From positions 1 to 20,119 of IMG/VR virus record IMGVR_UViG_3300035201_000238: DNA of 20,119 bases. One strand, written 5' to 3'. This DNA is from a virus. Position numbers and translations under genes: made by a program. Below are positions 6,961-13,022 of the stretch, one piece after another. Position 1 is the first letter of the stretch. Every line of letters starts with the position of its first letter. The notes under the pieces were generated by a model. That model did not search any database. It was given only the letters and a program-made list of their open reading frames with translations, and had not been told where the DNA came from.

Positions 6961-7139
6961 AAGATAGAATTGCACAATTAGAGCAACGTTTATCAAGACT
7001 TGAAAAAACGGTAGCACCCGTGGAACCTGATGAACCTTTTGAAACTGTTTTAAAAAGGGAGGGATATGAATATACCCCTCTCAGATCTTTAAAACATTAT
7101 GATGAAATAGTTAAGGCAGATAAAAATGGCGATCTCTGA
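6951..7139 (+). CDS. Hypothetical protein with N-terminal coiled coil (62 aa)
   Basis: MYLEDRIAQLEQRLSRLEKT (residues 1-20) is a clear heptad coiled coil. An acidic, Pro-containing linker and a charged C-terminal part (LRSLKHYDEIVKADKNG) follow. GGGTTGGATT precedes the start, and the gene overlaps its neighbours on both sides. It is probably a small oligomeric protein; function unknown. Confidence 0.65.
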   Translation: MYLEDRIAQLEQRLSRLEKTVAPVEPDEPFETVLKREGYEYTPLRSLKHYDEIVKADKNGDL

Positions 7140-7332
7140 TCAAGTTGAATATAGTATAAAAGAGGCACAAGATTCTCTTAGAAATGCTTTGGCATTTGCG
7201 GCAAGGAGTGAAAGACCAATGGTATGTAAGGCAATTGCTGATTCTATTGCACGTCTTGAGCACTTGATGGATGCAGATTCTTTATTGGATAAGTTGGATA
7301 AACATGTTGAGGAACTGAAGGGACAAGATTAA
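7126..7332 (+). CDS. Hypothetical helical protein (68 aa)
   Basis: MAISDQVEYSIKEAQDSLRN starts an all-helical, acidic 68-residue protein with two amphipathic helices (residues 5-27 and 33-64, SIARLEHLMDADSLLDKLDK). AAGG lies about nine bases upstream, and the gene overlaps the previous one by 14 bases. It has no catalytic motif. A conserved cyanophage family is likely but cannot be named. Confidence 0.65.
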   Translation: MAISDQVEYSIKEAQDSLRNALAFAARSERPMVCKAIADSIARLEHLMDADSLLDKLDKHVEELKGQD

Positions 7333-7335
7333 CAT

Positions 7336-7422
7336 ATGTTACTAGACTATAAAGATAATATAAAATTTATAGATAATATACCTAACTATGTTAGAATGTC
7401 CACACATTACTCAAAAAACTAA
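7336..7422 (+). CDS. Very small ORF (28 aa)
   Basis: ATG 7336 opens a frame (MLLDYKDNIKFIDNIPNYVR and eight more residues) that stops at 7422. There it forms TAATG with the next start. That coupling is the main support, since the ribosome binding site is poor. It could be a leader peptide or chance. Confidence 0.35.
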   Translation: MLLDYKDNIKFIDNIPNYVRMSTHYSKN

Positions 7423-7637
7423 TGATTAATCTCGACGACAGGTATCATTCCTACTTACATGGCAGCAAAAGAATGAGGATTGATGGTGTTGCAGAGAAAG
7501 TTAAAGGGTATGGTTGGCATGATGACGGCAAGGATATTACAGGTCATTATGTTATCACAGAGAATTATAAACTTTATTACAATATGAATGAACAGTTTGT
7601 GAAAATGGAACCCATGAAGGTGGCGGTTGCCACTTAA
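7422..7637 (+). CDS. Hypothetical protein (71 aa)
   Basis: A 71-residue protein, MINLDDRYHSYLHGSKRMRI, then GYGWHDDGKDITGHYVITEN and a short Val-rich end. It has a mixed alpha/beta look and no motif I can assign. The start overlaps the previous small ORF. The stop (TAA 7635-7637) lies inside dyad copy 3, so this gene ends the unit that runs from the ferredoxin gene. Confidence 0.55.
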   Translation: MINLDDRYHSYLHGSKRMRIDGVAEKVKGYGWHDDGKDITGHYVITENYKLYYNMNEQFVKMEPMKVAVAT

Positions 7638-7647
7638 AGAAGTGTCA
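7628..7647 (+). repeat. Junction dyad copy 3
   Basis: TGCCACTT-AAAG-AAGTGTCA is an inverted repeat with seven of eight bases paired, followed by CAA. It contains the stop codon of the upstream gene and is four bases from TATAAT (7651-7656). Confidence 0.65.
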
Positions 7648-7650
7648 CAA

Positions 7651-7656
7651 TATAAT
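7651..7656 (+). promoter_or_regulatory. Probable -10 element (TATAAT)
   Basis: A consensus TATAAT directly after dyad copy 3. The matching -35 position (7628-7633) would fall inside the dyad's left arm, so a protein bound there could replace or block -35 contact. A short hairpin, AGACC...GGTCT (7663-7680), and a second AT-rich TATAGTATG follow before the GTG start at 7713. Confidence 0.45.
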
Positions 7657-7712
7657 ACACAAAGACCGTCTCATGGTCTATAGTATGTGTATTGAATGAG
7701 ATCTAACCTTTC

Positions 7713-8030
7713 GTGTCTAAAGCATTATTCAAACCAGTTTTGAACTATTGTGAGCATCTTTGTGAAGCATTAGAGCATGATTATGTTAAGCAGTATGCTC
7801 CAAGACATAAAGAGTTTACTGTATCAACTGGCAGGAAGTATTACAAGATACTTGAAGATGGAAGCAGCGCAGTTGCTTTTGTTGATAAGGTAAATGGTGA
7901 TGTATTTAAACCTGCTAGTTGGAACTCACCAGCGAAGCATGTAAGATATAATTTATTGAATGATTCATCTCGTCATCAGTGTTTATCAAATGCTGATTGG
8001 GCAGGTGGTTTCTTATATTTGAGAGGTTAA
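7713..8030 (+). CDS. Conserved-type hypothetical protein, GTG start (105 aa)
   Basis: The frame starts at GTG 7713 and gives 105 residues. It contains TGRKYYKILEDGSSAVAFVD and GDVFKPASWNSPAKHVRYNL, then a C-terminal NADWAGGFLYLRG. The arrangement (a strand, an AFVDKxxGDVxKPA turn, then AKxVRYNL) is a small beta-domain family that I recall from cyanophages without known function. No active-site residues stand out. The TAA is followed two bases later by the GTG of the next gene. Confidence 0.65.
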   Translation: MSKALFKPVLNYCEHLCEALEHDYVKQYAPRHKEFTVSTGRKYYKILEDGSSAVAFVDKVNGDVFKPASWNSPAKHVRYNLLNDSSRHQCLSNADWAGGFLYLRG

Positions 8031-8032
8031 TT

Positions 8033-8365
8033 GTGGATCAACAAGAACAAGAATTTTTTAATTACATTAGTGAGGATATTCCTGATGTAGATGACACACT
8101 CTTTCAAGACATTCTTGATAATGGTATAGAAACAGTGGAACAATGGGAGGATGCTTATGTATGCACTATGCCCACATCTATCTTTGTTGAGGCACAATTT
8201 GTTGAACAATTGATGGATGATTTAGGTTACCTTGAAGAAGGAAGTATGCCTGACTTCATTACATCTCACATTGATTGGCAAAATGTATGGGATTGTGAGT
8301 TATCTCATGATTACTTTACTCTTGAATCCAACGATCAAACTCATTTCTTTTCACGGCATTTTTAA
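8033..8365 (+). CDS. Hypothetical acidic protein, possibly ArdA/antirestriction-like (110 aa)
   Basis: I choose GTG 8033, because GAGAGG lies about nine bases upstream and the longer TTG version overlaps the previous gene. The product is very acidic (pI clearly low) with many Asp/Glu, as in DNA-mimic proteins. Its C-terminal half, SMPDFITSHIDWQNVWDCEL then HDYFTLES and FFSRHF, resembles the end of ArdA-type antirestriction proteins (a DFxxxxIDWxxxWxxEL helix, then YF..., then xxFSRxF). If so, it would mimic DNA and inhibit a host restriction enzyme. The evidence is pattern likeness and charge only. Confidence 0.6.
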   Translation: MDQQEQEFFNYISEDIPDVDDTLFQDILDNGIETVEQWEDAYVCTMPTSIFVEAQFVEQLMDDLGYLEEGSMPDFITSHIDWQNVWDCELSHDYFTLESNDQTHFFSRHF

Positions 8366-8367
8366 TT

Positions 8368-8532
8368 ATGATCCATCATGCAAAAGGTCGTTACGTTGAC
8401 CTTCAAGGACGTTCACACTATTTTTCAATAGATGCGGATCAATCTGATCGTAGTTATATTAAGGATTTGATTGAAGCGCGTTACCCTGCTAAAGATGTTT
8501 TTATTAATACTGTAGAGGCAAGATCACGATGA
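8368..8532 (+). CDS. Small hypothetical protein (54 aa)
   Basis: ATG 8368 follows the previous TAA by two bases and encodes MIHHAKGRYVDLQGRSHYFS, then IDADQSDRSYIKDLIEARYP and an ending in EARSR. It looks like a small alpha/beta domain. The stop overlaps the start of the exported protein gene (ATGA at 8529-8532), which supports it as a real gene. Function unknown. Confidence 0.6.
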   Translation: MIHHAKGRYVDLQGRSHYFSIDADQSDRSYIKDLIEARYPAKDVFINTVEARSR

Positions 8533-8924
8533 AATTTGCACTCCTGCTTTCAACTTTATTCTTTTTGCCTGCCCCTGCGTTAGCATATGGGCAGACAAAT
8601 GTATTTGAAGAGTGTAAGCGATATATTCATAAGGAAAAGTACATACCAGGATATTATGATGGTCAAGGTAATTATAGATCTGGAAGAGTACAAAGGTATA
8701 AAGAAAGAGTTCCTTGTGGACCATCATCTGGCGGATATTATAATTCAAATTATCAATCACAGCAACCACAAAGACCTGTAGGATGTAATCGTGGGAGTAG
8801 AGTGTTTAATGGTCTGTTAGGTGGTGGTATTGCTGCAATGGTATCTAAAAAGGATGCTTATGCCTGGTCAATTCCTTTGGGTGTTGTTGGTGGTGTGGCG
8901 TTAGATAGAGCAGGATGTCCGTGA
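8529..8924 (+). CDS. Exported protein with signal peptide and glycine-zipper-like end (131 aa)
   Basis: Residues 1-19 (MKFALLLSTLFFLPAPALA) are a typical signal peptide ending in ALA. The mature part has CKRYIHKEKYIPGYYDGQGN, a Tyr/Gln/Ser-rich linker and then GLLGGGIAAMVSKKDAYAWS with IPLGVVGGVALDRAGCP. That is a Gly-rich double hairpin of the glycine-zipper type, which can insert into membranes. There are four cysteines. It is expected in the periplasm or outer membrane of the infected cell and may affect envelope permeability or superinfection; that is inference. It is followed by a sigma70-like promoter and a second exported protein. Confidence 0.7.
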   Translation: MKFALLLSTLFFLPAPALAYGQTNVFEECKRYIHKEKYIPGYYDGQGNYRSGRVQRYKERVPCGPSSGGYYNSNYQSQQPQRPVGCNRGSRVFNGLLGGGIAAMVSKKDAYAWSIPLGVVGGVALDRAGCP

Positions 8925-8928
8925 AGAC

Positions 8929-8957
8929 TTGACAAGTGCTCTAAAGTTTGGTAGTAT
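8929..8957 (+). promoter_or_regulatory. Sigma70-like promoter TTGACA-N17-TAGTAT
   Basis: TTGACA at 8929-8934, then a 17-base spacer and TAGTAT at 8952-8957. The ATG at 8987 is about 23 bases after the expected start point. The -35 lies in a short inverted repeat, ACTTG-A-CAAGT (8927-8937), which resembles the core of the junction dyads. Confidence 0.6.
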
Positions 8958-8986
8958 GTACACAAATGCAATGGTGGTATTTTATC

Positions 8987-9244
8987 ATGAACCCCCTCAA
9001 TGTCCTGTATGCTGTTCCTCTTTCAGTGATTTTGGCAGCACCAGTATCAGCACAAGCACAGTATTATCCTCCACATTACATGGGAGCAGGTCACAGCGCA
9101 CCAGTTGTTGTACCTCCTACCATTATTAATAATGCTCCACCAAGGACATATGAGCATAATTCTTCAAAGAAATCTTGTAGAGAAAGTGAGATTGATTTGT
9201 TCTTGTTTGGTATCAGAAGGACCACTGGAGATTGCACTCCATAA
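8987..9244 (+). CDS. Small exported protein (85 aa)
   Basis: ATG 8987 gives MNPLNVLYAVPLSVILAAPV then SAQAQ, a signal peptide with likely cleavage after AQA. The longer frame from 8948 would put 13 extra residues before the signal and lies over the promoter, so I reject it. The mature protein is short, with Tyr/Pro-rich and Pro/Val-rich parts (YYPPHYMG, VVVPPTIINNAPPR) and a Cys pair near the end (SKKSC, GDC). A periplasmic location is expected. Function unknown. Confidence 0.65.
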   Translation: MNPLNVLYAVPLSVILAAPVSAQAQYYPPHYMGAGHSAPVVVPPTIINNAPPRTYEHNSSKKSCRESEIDLFLFGIRRTTGDCTP

Positions 9245-9247
9245 ATT

Positions 9248-9267
9248 GTTCACTTTAAGAAGTGTCA
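9248..9267 (+). repeat. Junction dyad copy 4
   Basis: A core CACTT-TAAG-AAGTG perfect inverted repeat (9251-9264), then TCACAC. It begins four bases after the stop of the exported protein gene and about 31 bases before TATAAT (9299-9304). Confidence 0.6.
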
Positions 9268-9298
9268 CACACTACCACCAGATGCTGCTTTGGTGCTC

Positions 9299-9304
9299 TA
9301 TAAT
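9299..9304 (+). promoter_or_regulatory. Probable -10 element (TATAAT) of the helicase gene
   Basis: A consensus TATAAT six bases before ATG 9311. Transcription from it would begin at or within a base or two of the start codon, so the mRNA would be nearly leaderless. No good -35 is seen. Confidence 0.45.
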
Positions 9305-9310
9305 AACTGT

Positions 9311-10531
9311 ATGATGAAACTAAGAGCACACCAGCAACGCTGTCTTAATGCCATGCGGAAGTACCGCAAGGGTCAGATCATTGTGCCTACTGGTGGTGGT
9401 AAAACGTTGTGTATGATTAGAGATGCAGATAGACAGTTTAATAGTTGCAAATGGAGCGTATTCCTTAAAAATCCTGATAGAAAGACTATTGTAGTTGTAT
9501 CGCCACGTATTTTATTGGCACAACAACATAGTGAGGATTTTTTAAGTTTACTTGATGTACATCCTATGCTACAGGTTAAACCTTTGCATGTGCATAGTGG
9601 ATATATTTCTAATGATTCTACCACAGATCCTAATGAGATTGTGAAGTGGACTGAGAAGAATTACAGGTATAATAAGATTATCTTTACCACGTATCATTCG
9701 TTGCATAGGATACAAGAGTCTGGTATAAATGTAGATACAATCTATTTCGATGAGGCACATAATGCAGTTCAGCGACATTTTTTCCCTGCTACTGAATTTT
9801 TTGCTAATGTGGATGCAATACGCTGTTATTTCTTTACTGCTACTCCTAAGCACTCTACTACTATTTCGGATCCTGGAATGAATGATGAGGAAGTATTTGG
9901 TAAAGTATTAGAGCAAGTAACTGCTCCTGAATTAGTAGTCCAAAAGCACATATTACCAGCAAGAGTATTAGTTAAGCAGTTAGATATGATTAAAGCAGGT
10001 AGAGCACCAATTGAAACAGATGCAGAGAATTTGTTAACAACTCTTGATGATATTAAGATTGATAAGGTATTGATTTGTGTTAGAAGAGTGTCTCAGATCA
10101 TCAGGATGACTGAGGAGACTAACTTCTGCAATCAGTTACAAATGCGTGGATATAATTGGATGTATATTACTGCCAAGCATGGTGGAGTTATTAATGGTCA
10201 GAGTGTTGATCGTGAGCATTTCTTTAAGACACTAGAGAGATGGGGAACACAAGATGATACAAAATTTGTAGTTATGCATCATAGTATTTTGTCTGAAGGT
10301 ATTGATGTGCCTGGACTTGAAGCGACTATTATGATGAGGAATATGAATTACATTGCCATGAGTCAAACAATTGGACGTGTAATCAGGCGAGGTAACAAAG
10401 AGAAAACGCATGGACTGTGTGTGGTTCCTGTTAGTGACCGTGTTGGCATTTCTACTGCTAAGAAACTCAATGCTGTGGTTGATACTATATTTGTGAAGGG
10501 TCAACCTGCTGTTGGGATAAGAGGTAGATAA
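9311..10531 (+). CDS. Superfamily 2 DNA/RNA helicase
   Basis: 406 residues from ATG 9311 (or 9314); the upstream TTG extension would cover the -10. Helicase motifs are in order: a Q-like start (RAHQQRCLNAM), motif I PTGGGKT (26-32), Ia VVVSPRILLA (61-70), motif II DEAH (147-150), motif III TAT (176-178) and motif VI QTIGRVIRRG (352-361). The layout fits SF2 enzymes of the UvsW/type-III-restriction-helicase group, but it is shorter than UvsW and has no extra nuclease domain visible. The expected role is ATP-driven remodelling of DNA junctions, R-loops or RNA in phage replication. The name uvsW is not used because the motifs do not distinguish it. The stop is embedded in a late-type motif. Confidence 0.85.
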   Translation: MMKLRAHQQRCLNAMRKYRKGQIIVPTGGGKTLCMIRDADRQFNSCKWSVFLKNPDRKTIVVVSPRILLAQQHSEDFLSLLDVHPMLQVKPLHVHSGYISNDSTTDPNEIVKWTEKNYRYNKIIFTTYHSLHRIQESGINVDTIYFDEAHNAVQRHFFPATEFFANVDAIRCYFFTATPKHSTTISDPGMNDEEVFGKVLEQVTAPELVVQKHILPARVLVKQLDMIKAGRAPIETDAENLLTTLDDIKIDKVLICVRRVSQIIRMTEETNFCNQLQMRGYNWMYITAKHGGVINGQSVDREHFFKTLERWGTQDDTKFVVMHHSILSEGIDVPGLEATIMMRNMNYIAMSQTIGRVIRRGNKEKTHGLCVVPVSDRVGISTAKKLNAVVDTIFVKGQPAVGIRGR

Positions 10532-10534
10532 ATA
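10527..10534 (+). promoter_or_regulatory. Late-type promoter motif GATAAATA
   Basis: GATAAATAACT is identical to the 11-mer at 858-868. It contains the helicase stop (10529-10531) and lies 22 bases before ATG 10557. It is the main reason to see the next gene as late expressed. Confidence 0.55.
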
Positions 10535-10556
10535 ACTGAAAGATCTGTCGATTAAA

Positions 10557-10961
10557 ATGAAAACTTATAGTAATTTTTCTGAGGACGTATCTTCAAGGAG
10601 GGATCAAATTTCTTCTAGAGAGAGAAGTCGTGGTGATGATTTTACTCGACAGAGTAAATCAGATATGGATAGTGGAAGGGGAAGTGTAAGTCGGAGGAAG
10701 ATATCAGGTCATACAGGTGATACTGCAGCAAAGAAAATTGGTAGGGCATTTAATAGAGATGTTAATAGACTTGGACATGCAATTGTTAGTGCCCCTGGCA
10801 AGGCAGTAAGAGGAGCACTAGAGAGAAGAAAGAAAGCAAAGGCAGAGAAGGAAGCGGCGGCAAACTCAAAGGCAAAGGCAGATAAGAAGAATGAGGTAAA
10901 GAGAGAACCATTTAAACCCAAAAAAGCATCGAAGGGTGTTCCTTTTACTCCAAAGAAATGA
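10557..10961 (+). CDS. Very basic, probably virion-associated protein (134 aa)
   Basis: The 134-residue protein starts MKTYSNFSED, an MKTYxxF-type N-terminus that I recall in several cyanophage virion or internal proteins. It is extremely rich in Lys, Arg, Ser and Ala (RRKKAKAEKEAAANSKAKAD). The C-terminus repeats KPKK/TPKK-like units (FKPKKASKGVPFTPKK). No enzyme domain is visible, and low complexity prevents a confident family. The late-type motif and the positive charge suggest a packaged, DNA-binding or scaffold-like protein; that is inference. It overlaps the next gene with ATGA. Confidence 0.6.
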   Translation: MKTYSNFSEDVSSRRDQISSRERSRGDDFTRQSKSDMDSGRGSVSRRKISGHTGDTAAKKIGRAFNRDVNRLGHAIVSAPGKAVRGALERRKKAKAEKEAAANSKAKADKKNEVKREPFKPKKASKGVPFTPKK

Positions 10962-11125
10962 ACACTGATAGATCACCAAATGATGAGATAGAGTGGGACT
11001 TAGAGGACATGAAGAAAGCATGGATAGATGCTGCTGAGAAGGGATACGATACTAACATTTCTAACATTAGTGAAGCAACAGATGCGGATTGGCATGACTT
11101 CTGGTATAATAGTGTAGGTGGATAG
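10958..11125 (+). CDS. Small acidic hypothetical protein (55 aa)
   Basis: ATG 10958 overlaps the previous stop as ATGA. The 55 residues, MNTDRSPNDEIEWDLEDMKK then AWIDAAEKGYDTNISNISEA and DADWHDFWYN, are acidic and helical. Coupling to the basic protein upstream could mean that the two bind each other, but this is only a thought from charge. Function unknown. Confidence 0.55.
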   Translation: MNTDRSPNDEIEWDLEDMKKAWIDAAEKGYDTNISNISEATDADWHDFWYNSVGG

Positions 11126-11135
11126 CAATTTTTAA

Positions 11136-11486
11136 ATGAACATCTTACATAAAGTGAAGGATTGGTTATGGAGTTCTGATCCTAAGTGGAATCCTGATGG
11201 TGTTATATGCACTCTTGATGATAAAGAGGTTGATATGAGTGTATGTGATAATATATCTGATCCTTTCGTTGATAAGATAACATCAAAAGGGTTTATCTAT
11301 GATGCAGAATTATCTGACATCACAGGTGAAAGATGGAGTCGTAAATGGTCAACTGAGACCGGACCTGAAGAATCTATTTTAGAAGTATACTCCAAATCTA
11401 ATGATGGGGATTGGAGTCAGCAAATGATTGGTTATGGTGGGAGAGTATTTTATGAAGAGGAAGTTGATGTGGGTGAGTCAAATTGA
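11136..11486 (+). CDS. Hypothetical protein (116 aa)
   Basis: MNILHKVKDWLWSSDPKWNP begins an acidic 116-residue soluble protein with many Asp, Ser and Trp. GDWSQQMIGYGGRVFYEEEV forms the C-terminal end. There are no transmembrane segments, and two Cys (at C-T-L-D and V-C-D) are not in a recognisable motif. Its 3' end overlaps the start of a membrane protein gene by 20 bases. Not recognised. Confidence 0.6.
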   Translation: MNILHKVKDWLWSSDPKWNPDGVICTLDDKEVDMSVCDNISDPFVDKITSKGFIYDAELSDITGERWSRKWSTETGPEESILEVYSKSNDGDWSQQMIGYGGRVFYEEEVDVGESN

Positions 11487-11691
11487 TATACCTGCAAGAA
11501 TAGTTGGATCGTTTTTGGTCGTTACTGCTTATTTTATTGTGTTACACGTTAGTACCTTTTATGGTGCTATTGTGCATTTTATTGCTGATGCAATTTCCAT
11601 TCCATATTTTATTCGTACAAGATCATGGGATGTTGTGATTATGTTAGCATTCTTATTGGTTATTTCTACCACAAAACTAGTTCCGTTGTGA
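11467..11691 (+). CDS. Small multi-pass membrane protein (74 aa)
   Basis: I choose ATG 11467 because GAGG lies about six bases before it; the longer start at 11428 lies deep in the previous gene. The 74 residues contain two to three hydrophobic segments, IVGSFLVVTAYFIVLHV (10-26), FYGAIVHFIADAISIPYFI (29-47) and VVIMLAFLLVISTTKLVPL (56-74). RTRS forms a basic loop between the second and third. Inner or thylakoid membrane location is expected. The function is unknown. The stop TGA (11689-11691) forms the first bases of dyad copy 5. Confidence 0.6.
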   Translation: MWVSQIDIPARIVGSFLVVTAYFIVLHVSTFYGAIVHFIADAISIPYFIRTRSWDVVIMLAFLLVISTTKLVPL

Positions 11692-11708
11692 CAGTTAATA
11701 AACTGTCA
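11689..11708 (+). repeat. Junction dyad copy 5 (perfect)
   Basis: TGACAGTT-AATA-AACTGTCA is a perfect eight-base inverted repeat with a four-base centre and the best copy in the window. The stop codon of the upstream membrane protein is its first three bases. TATTAT (11722-11727) follows 13 bases later. Confidence 0.75.
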
Positions 11709-11721
11709 TATTATTCTCGCG

Positions 11722-11727
11722 TATTAT
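11722..11727 (+). promoter_or_regulatory. Probable -10 element (TATTAT)
   Basis: TATTATAGAG lies 13 bases after dyad copy 5. The -35 position (11699-11704) lies within the right arm of the dyad. The next start, ATG 11769, is about 35 bases beyond the expected start point. Confidence 0.4.
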
Positions 11728-11768
11728 AGAGTTATAGTGTATGATATGAATGTAATCAAGAAATCACT

Positions 11769-11891
11769 ATGAACACGAGAGACCTTGAGGAACTTGATAC
11801 TGATGAGTTTGAAATGTTTCTTGCTGAGTGTGAAGCAGAAGCATCTAAACTAGAGGTGACTGTTGATTATTATATTGCGGAGTTCTTGTGA
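11769..11891 (+). CDS. Small acidic protein (40 aa)
   Basis: ATG 11769 encodes MNTRDLEELDTDEFEMFLAE then CEAEASKLEVTVDYYIAEFL. It is very acidic and amphipathic-helical. The stop overlaps the next ATG (TGATG at 11889-11893). It is the first gene after dyad copy 5. Function unknown. Confidence 0.5.
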   Translation: MNTRDLEELDTDEFEMFLAECEAEASKLEVTVDYYIAEFL

Positions 11892-12004
11892 TGCTTTATG
11901 TAATAGTGTTGGCATATGTCTTTGCTATTTGTATTGGAATGGGATTTAATTATGCCTTATTTTCTCATTTCTGGAATAGAAATTTTAATAAGGTTGACAA
12001 ATGA
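11891..12004 (+). CDS. Small single-pass membrane protein (37 aa)
   Basis: ATG 11891 overlaps the previous TGA and encodes MLYVIVLAYVFAICIGMGFN then YALFSHFWNRNFNKVDK. There is one membrane helix (about residues 2-24) followed by a basic cytoplasmic end. The last codons (GTT GAC AAA) provide the TTGACA of the next promoter. Confidence 0.5.
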   Translation: MLYVIVLAYVFAICIGMGFNYALFSHFWNRNFNKVDK

Positions 12005-12022
12005 TATCTGGTGACTTAAAAT
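11994..12022 (+). promoter_or_regulatory. Sigma70-like promoter TTGACA-N17-TAAAAT
   Basis: TTGACA at 11994-11999, 17 bases, then TAAAAT at 12017-12022. This is the closest match to a bacterial consensus promoter in the window. The expected start is near 12029, with ATG 12044 about 15 bases downstream. The -35 is inside the end of the upstream membrane ORF. Confidence 0.65.
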
Positions 12023-12043
12023 TATAACAAATGCGGGGTTTTT

Positions 12044-12283
12044 ATGAGTCAGCAAGTGGATTTAAGTCAGGAACCTGATTTAGTAATCGATTATGATAGA
12101 CATGTAAAAGATGGCAATGTGTGGAAAGTGATGGTTCAATTGCCAATGCAAGATGAAACTTTGGATGCACCTATTGATCTGAATGTTGAAGTGCATGTAA
12201 TAGCACCTGATCAACATCTTGCTAGATATATTGCATCTACATTATTTGTAGACGCTGTATCTGTAGATGTTCCCAACCCCTAA
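12044..12283 (+). CDS. Hypothetical protein (79 aa)
   Basis: MSQQVDLSQEPDLVIDYDRH starts a 79-residue acidic, strand-rich protein (VWKVMVQLPM, LNVEVHVIAP, YIASTLFVDAVSVDVPNP). The strands and the short helix look like a small ferredoxin-like fold. It is the first gene of a new unit behind a strong promoter, and its TAA forms TAATG with the next gene. No family recognised. Confidence 0.6.
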   Translation: MSQQVDLSQEPDLVIDYDRHVKDGNVWKVMVQLPMQDETLDAPIDLNVEVHVIAPDQHLARYIASTLFVDAVSVDVPNP

Positions 12284-12486
12284 TGAAATTCGCTCACAGG
12301 CAACGAGTTAGATGGAAAGATGATGAAGGTTTTGTGAATTTTATTGATGATGAAATGATTACTATTTGTGTGCGTGAATGGGAGAAAACTCCTGAACTTG
12401 CAGAACACTCAATACATGGATTGAATCAAGTAAATGTAGTATGTCACAAAGAATATTGGGGTGATGTTCAAATTTTAGGAGAGTAA
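12283..12486 (+). CDS. Small hypothetical protein, possible SH3-like barrel (67 aa)
   Basis: MKFAHRQRVRWKDDEGFVNF, then IDDEMITICVREWEKTPELA and a final GLNQVNVVCHKEYWGDVQIL. The opening RVRWKDDEGFVNFIDDEMITICV has the alternation of a small beta-barrel (a GxV turn between two strands). The end, VNVVCHKEYWGDV, adds a third strand pair. There is no catalytic site. It is coupled to both neighbours by TAATG overlaps. Function unknown. Confidence 0.6.
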   Translation: MKFAHRQRVRWKDDEGFVNFIDDEMITICVREWEKTPELAEHSIHGLNQVNVVCHKEYWGDVQILGE

Positions 12487-12587
12487 TGGATATTTTATTT
12501 GTGTATGGTTTTATATTCTTATTGACATTTGGAATGCATTATACTTGGGCAGTAAAGTATAGAGGTGGAAGTAGTGGTCGTAAATGA
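12486..12587 (+). CDS. Small single-pass membrane protein (33 aa)
   Basis: ATG 12486 overlaps the previous stop. It encodes MDILFVYGFIFLLTFGMHYT then WAVKYRGGSSGRK: one membrane helix, then a short basic tail. Its TGA overlaps the next ATG (ATGA at 12584-12587). Chained overlaps make it likely to be real. Confidence 0.5.
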   Translation: MDILFVYGFIFLLTFGMHYTWAVKYRGGSSGRK

Positions 12588-12859
12588 TCTTTCCTATTAT
12601 TGTTGATGAACCTATTACATGGAAAAAGATTGAAGTTCCTGTTGAAATTGTGAGAGAATGTAAGGAGTATACTAACAAAGACCCTTACAATCGTGCCAAT
12701 GATGATTATATTAAATTAGTATTGCTGGATTGTTATTGGCATAAAATGGGATATTATAACAGCAATGGAAGATTAAACCTTATAAGATTGCCAGTATATC
12801 AGTATGAAACAAGAACAAACCAATCAAGAAAAGATAGAAGAGATTCTTTCCACTTTTAG
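12584..12859 (+). CDS. Hypothetical protein (91 aa)
   Basis: MIFPIIVDEPITWKKIEVPV, then EIVRECKEYTNKDPYNRAND, DYIKLVLLDCYWHKMGYYNS and a basic C-terminus. It is a soluble alpha/beta protein with no recognised motif. The start is coupled to the preceding ORF, and the 3' part overlaps the next small ORF by 56 bases. The last residues (TNQSRKDRRDSFHF) may therefore be constrained by the second frame. Confidence 0.55.
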   Translation: MIFPIIVDEPITWKKIEVPVEIVRECKEYTNKDPYNRANDDYIKLVLLDCYWHKMGYYNSNGRLNLIRLPVYQYETRTNQSRKDRRDSFHF

Positions 12860-12953
12860 TGATGCAAAAGTTTCTTATCTCTCTAGTCTTGATGTTAGAG
12901 GAGATTCGCATAAAGTGGTGATGATTGAGTATGATTTTGAACACAAATCTTAA
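12804..12953 (+). CDS. Small hypothetical protein overlapping its neighbour (49 aa)
   Basis: ATG 12804 opens a 49-codon frame, MKQEQTNQEKIEEILSTFSD then AKVSYLSSLDVRGDSHKVVM and IEYDFEHKS. An N-terminal helix and two strands are plausible. It overlaps the previous gene by 56 bases in another frame, longer than usual here, so confidence is moderate. After it comes a 127-base regulatory stretch. Confidence 0.5.
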   Translation: MKQEQTNQEKIEEILSTFSDAKVSYLSSLDVRGDSHKVVMIEYDFEHKS

Positions 12954-12963
12954 TATATAAACA

Positions 12964-12984
12964 GTAGTAGTTTATACATACTAC
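12964..12984 (+). promoter_or_regulatory. Inverted repeat GTAGTA...TACTAC
   Basis: GTAGTA (12964-12969) and TACTAC (12979-12984) around nine AT-rich bases. No T-tract follows. It lies in the intergenic stretch before the promoter at 13023, as a possible operator or weak hairpin. Confidence 0.3.
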
Positions 12985-12995
12985 ATCACACTATG

Positions 12996-13015
12996 TGACA
13001 CTAGATAAAGTGGTC
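12996..13015 (+). repeat. Junction dyad copy, diverged
   Basis: TGACACTA-GATA-AAGTGGTC keeps the GACACT...AAGTG core and the GATA centre but pairs in only four of eight positions. It lies eight bases upstream of a -35. Confidence 0.4.
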
Positions 13016-13022
13016 TAGTTGC

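Noticed and set aside
8948-8986. Longer N-terminus for the small exported protein
   Set aside because: It would put 13 residues before a complete signal peptide and overlaps the promoter -10.
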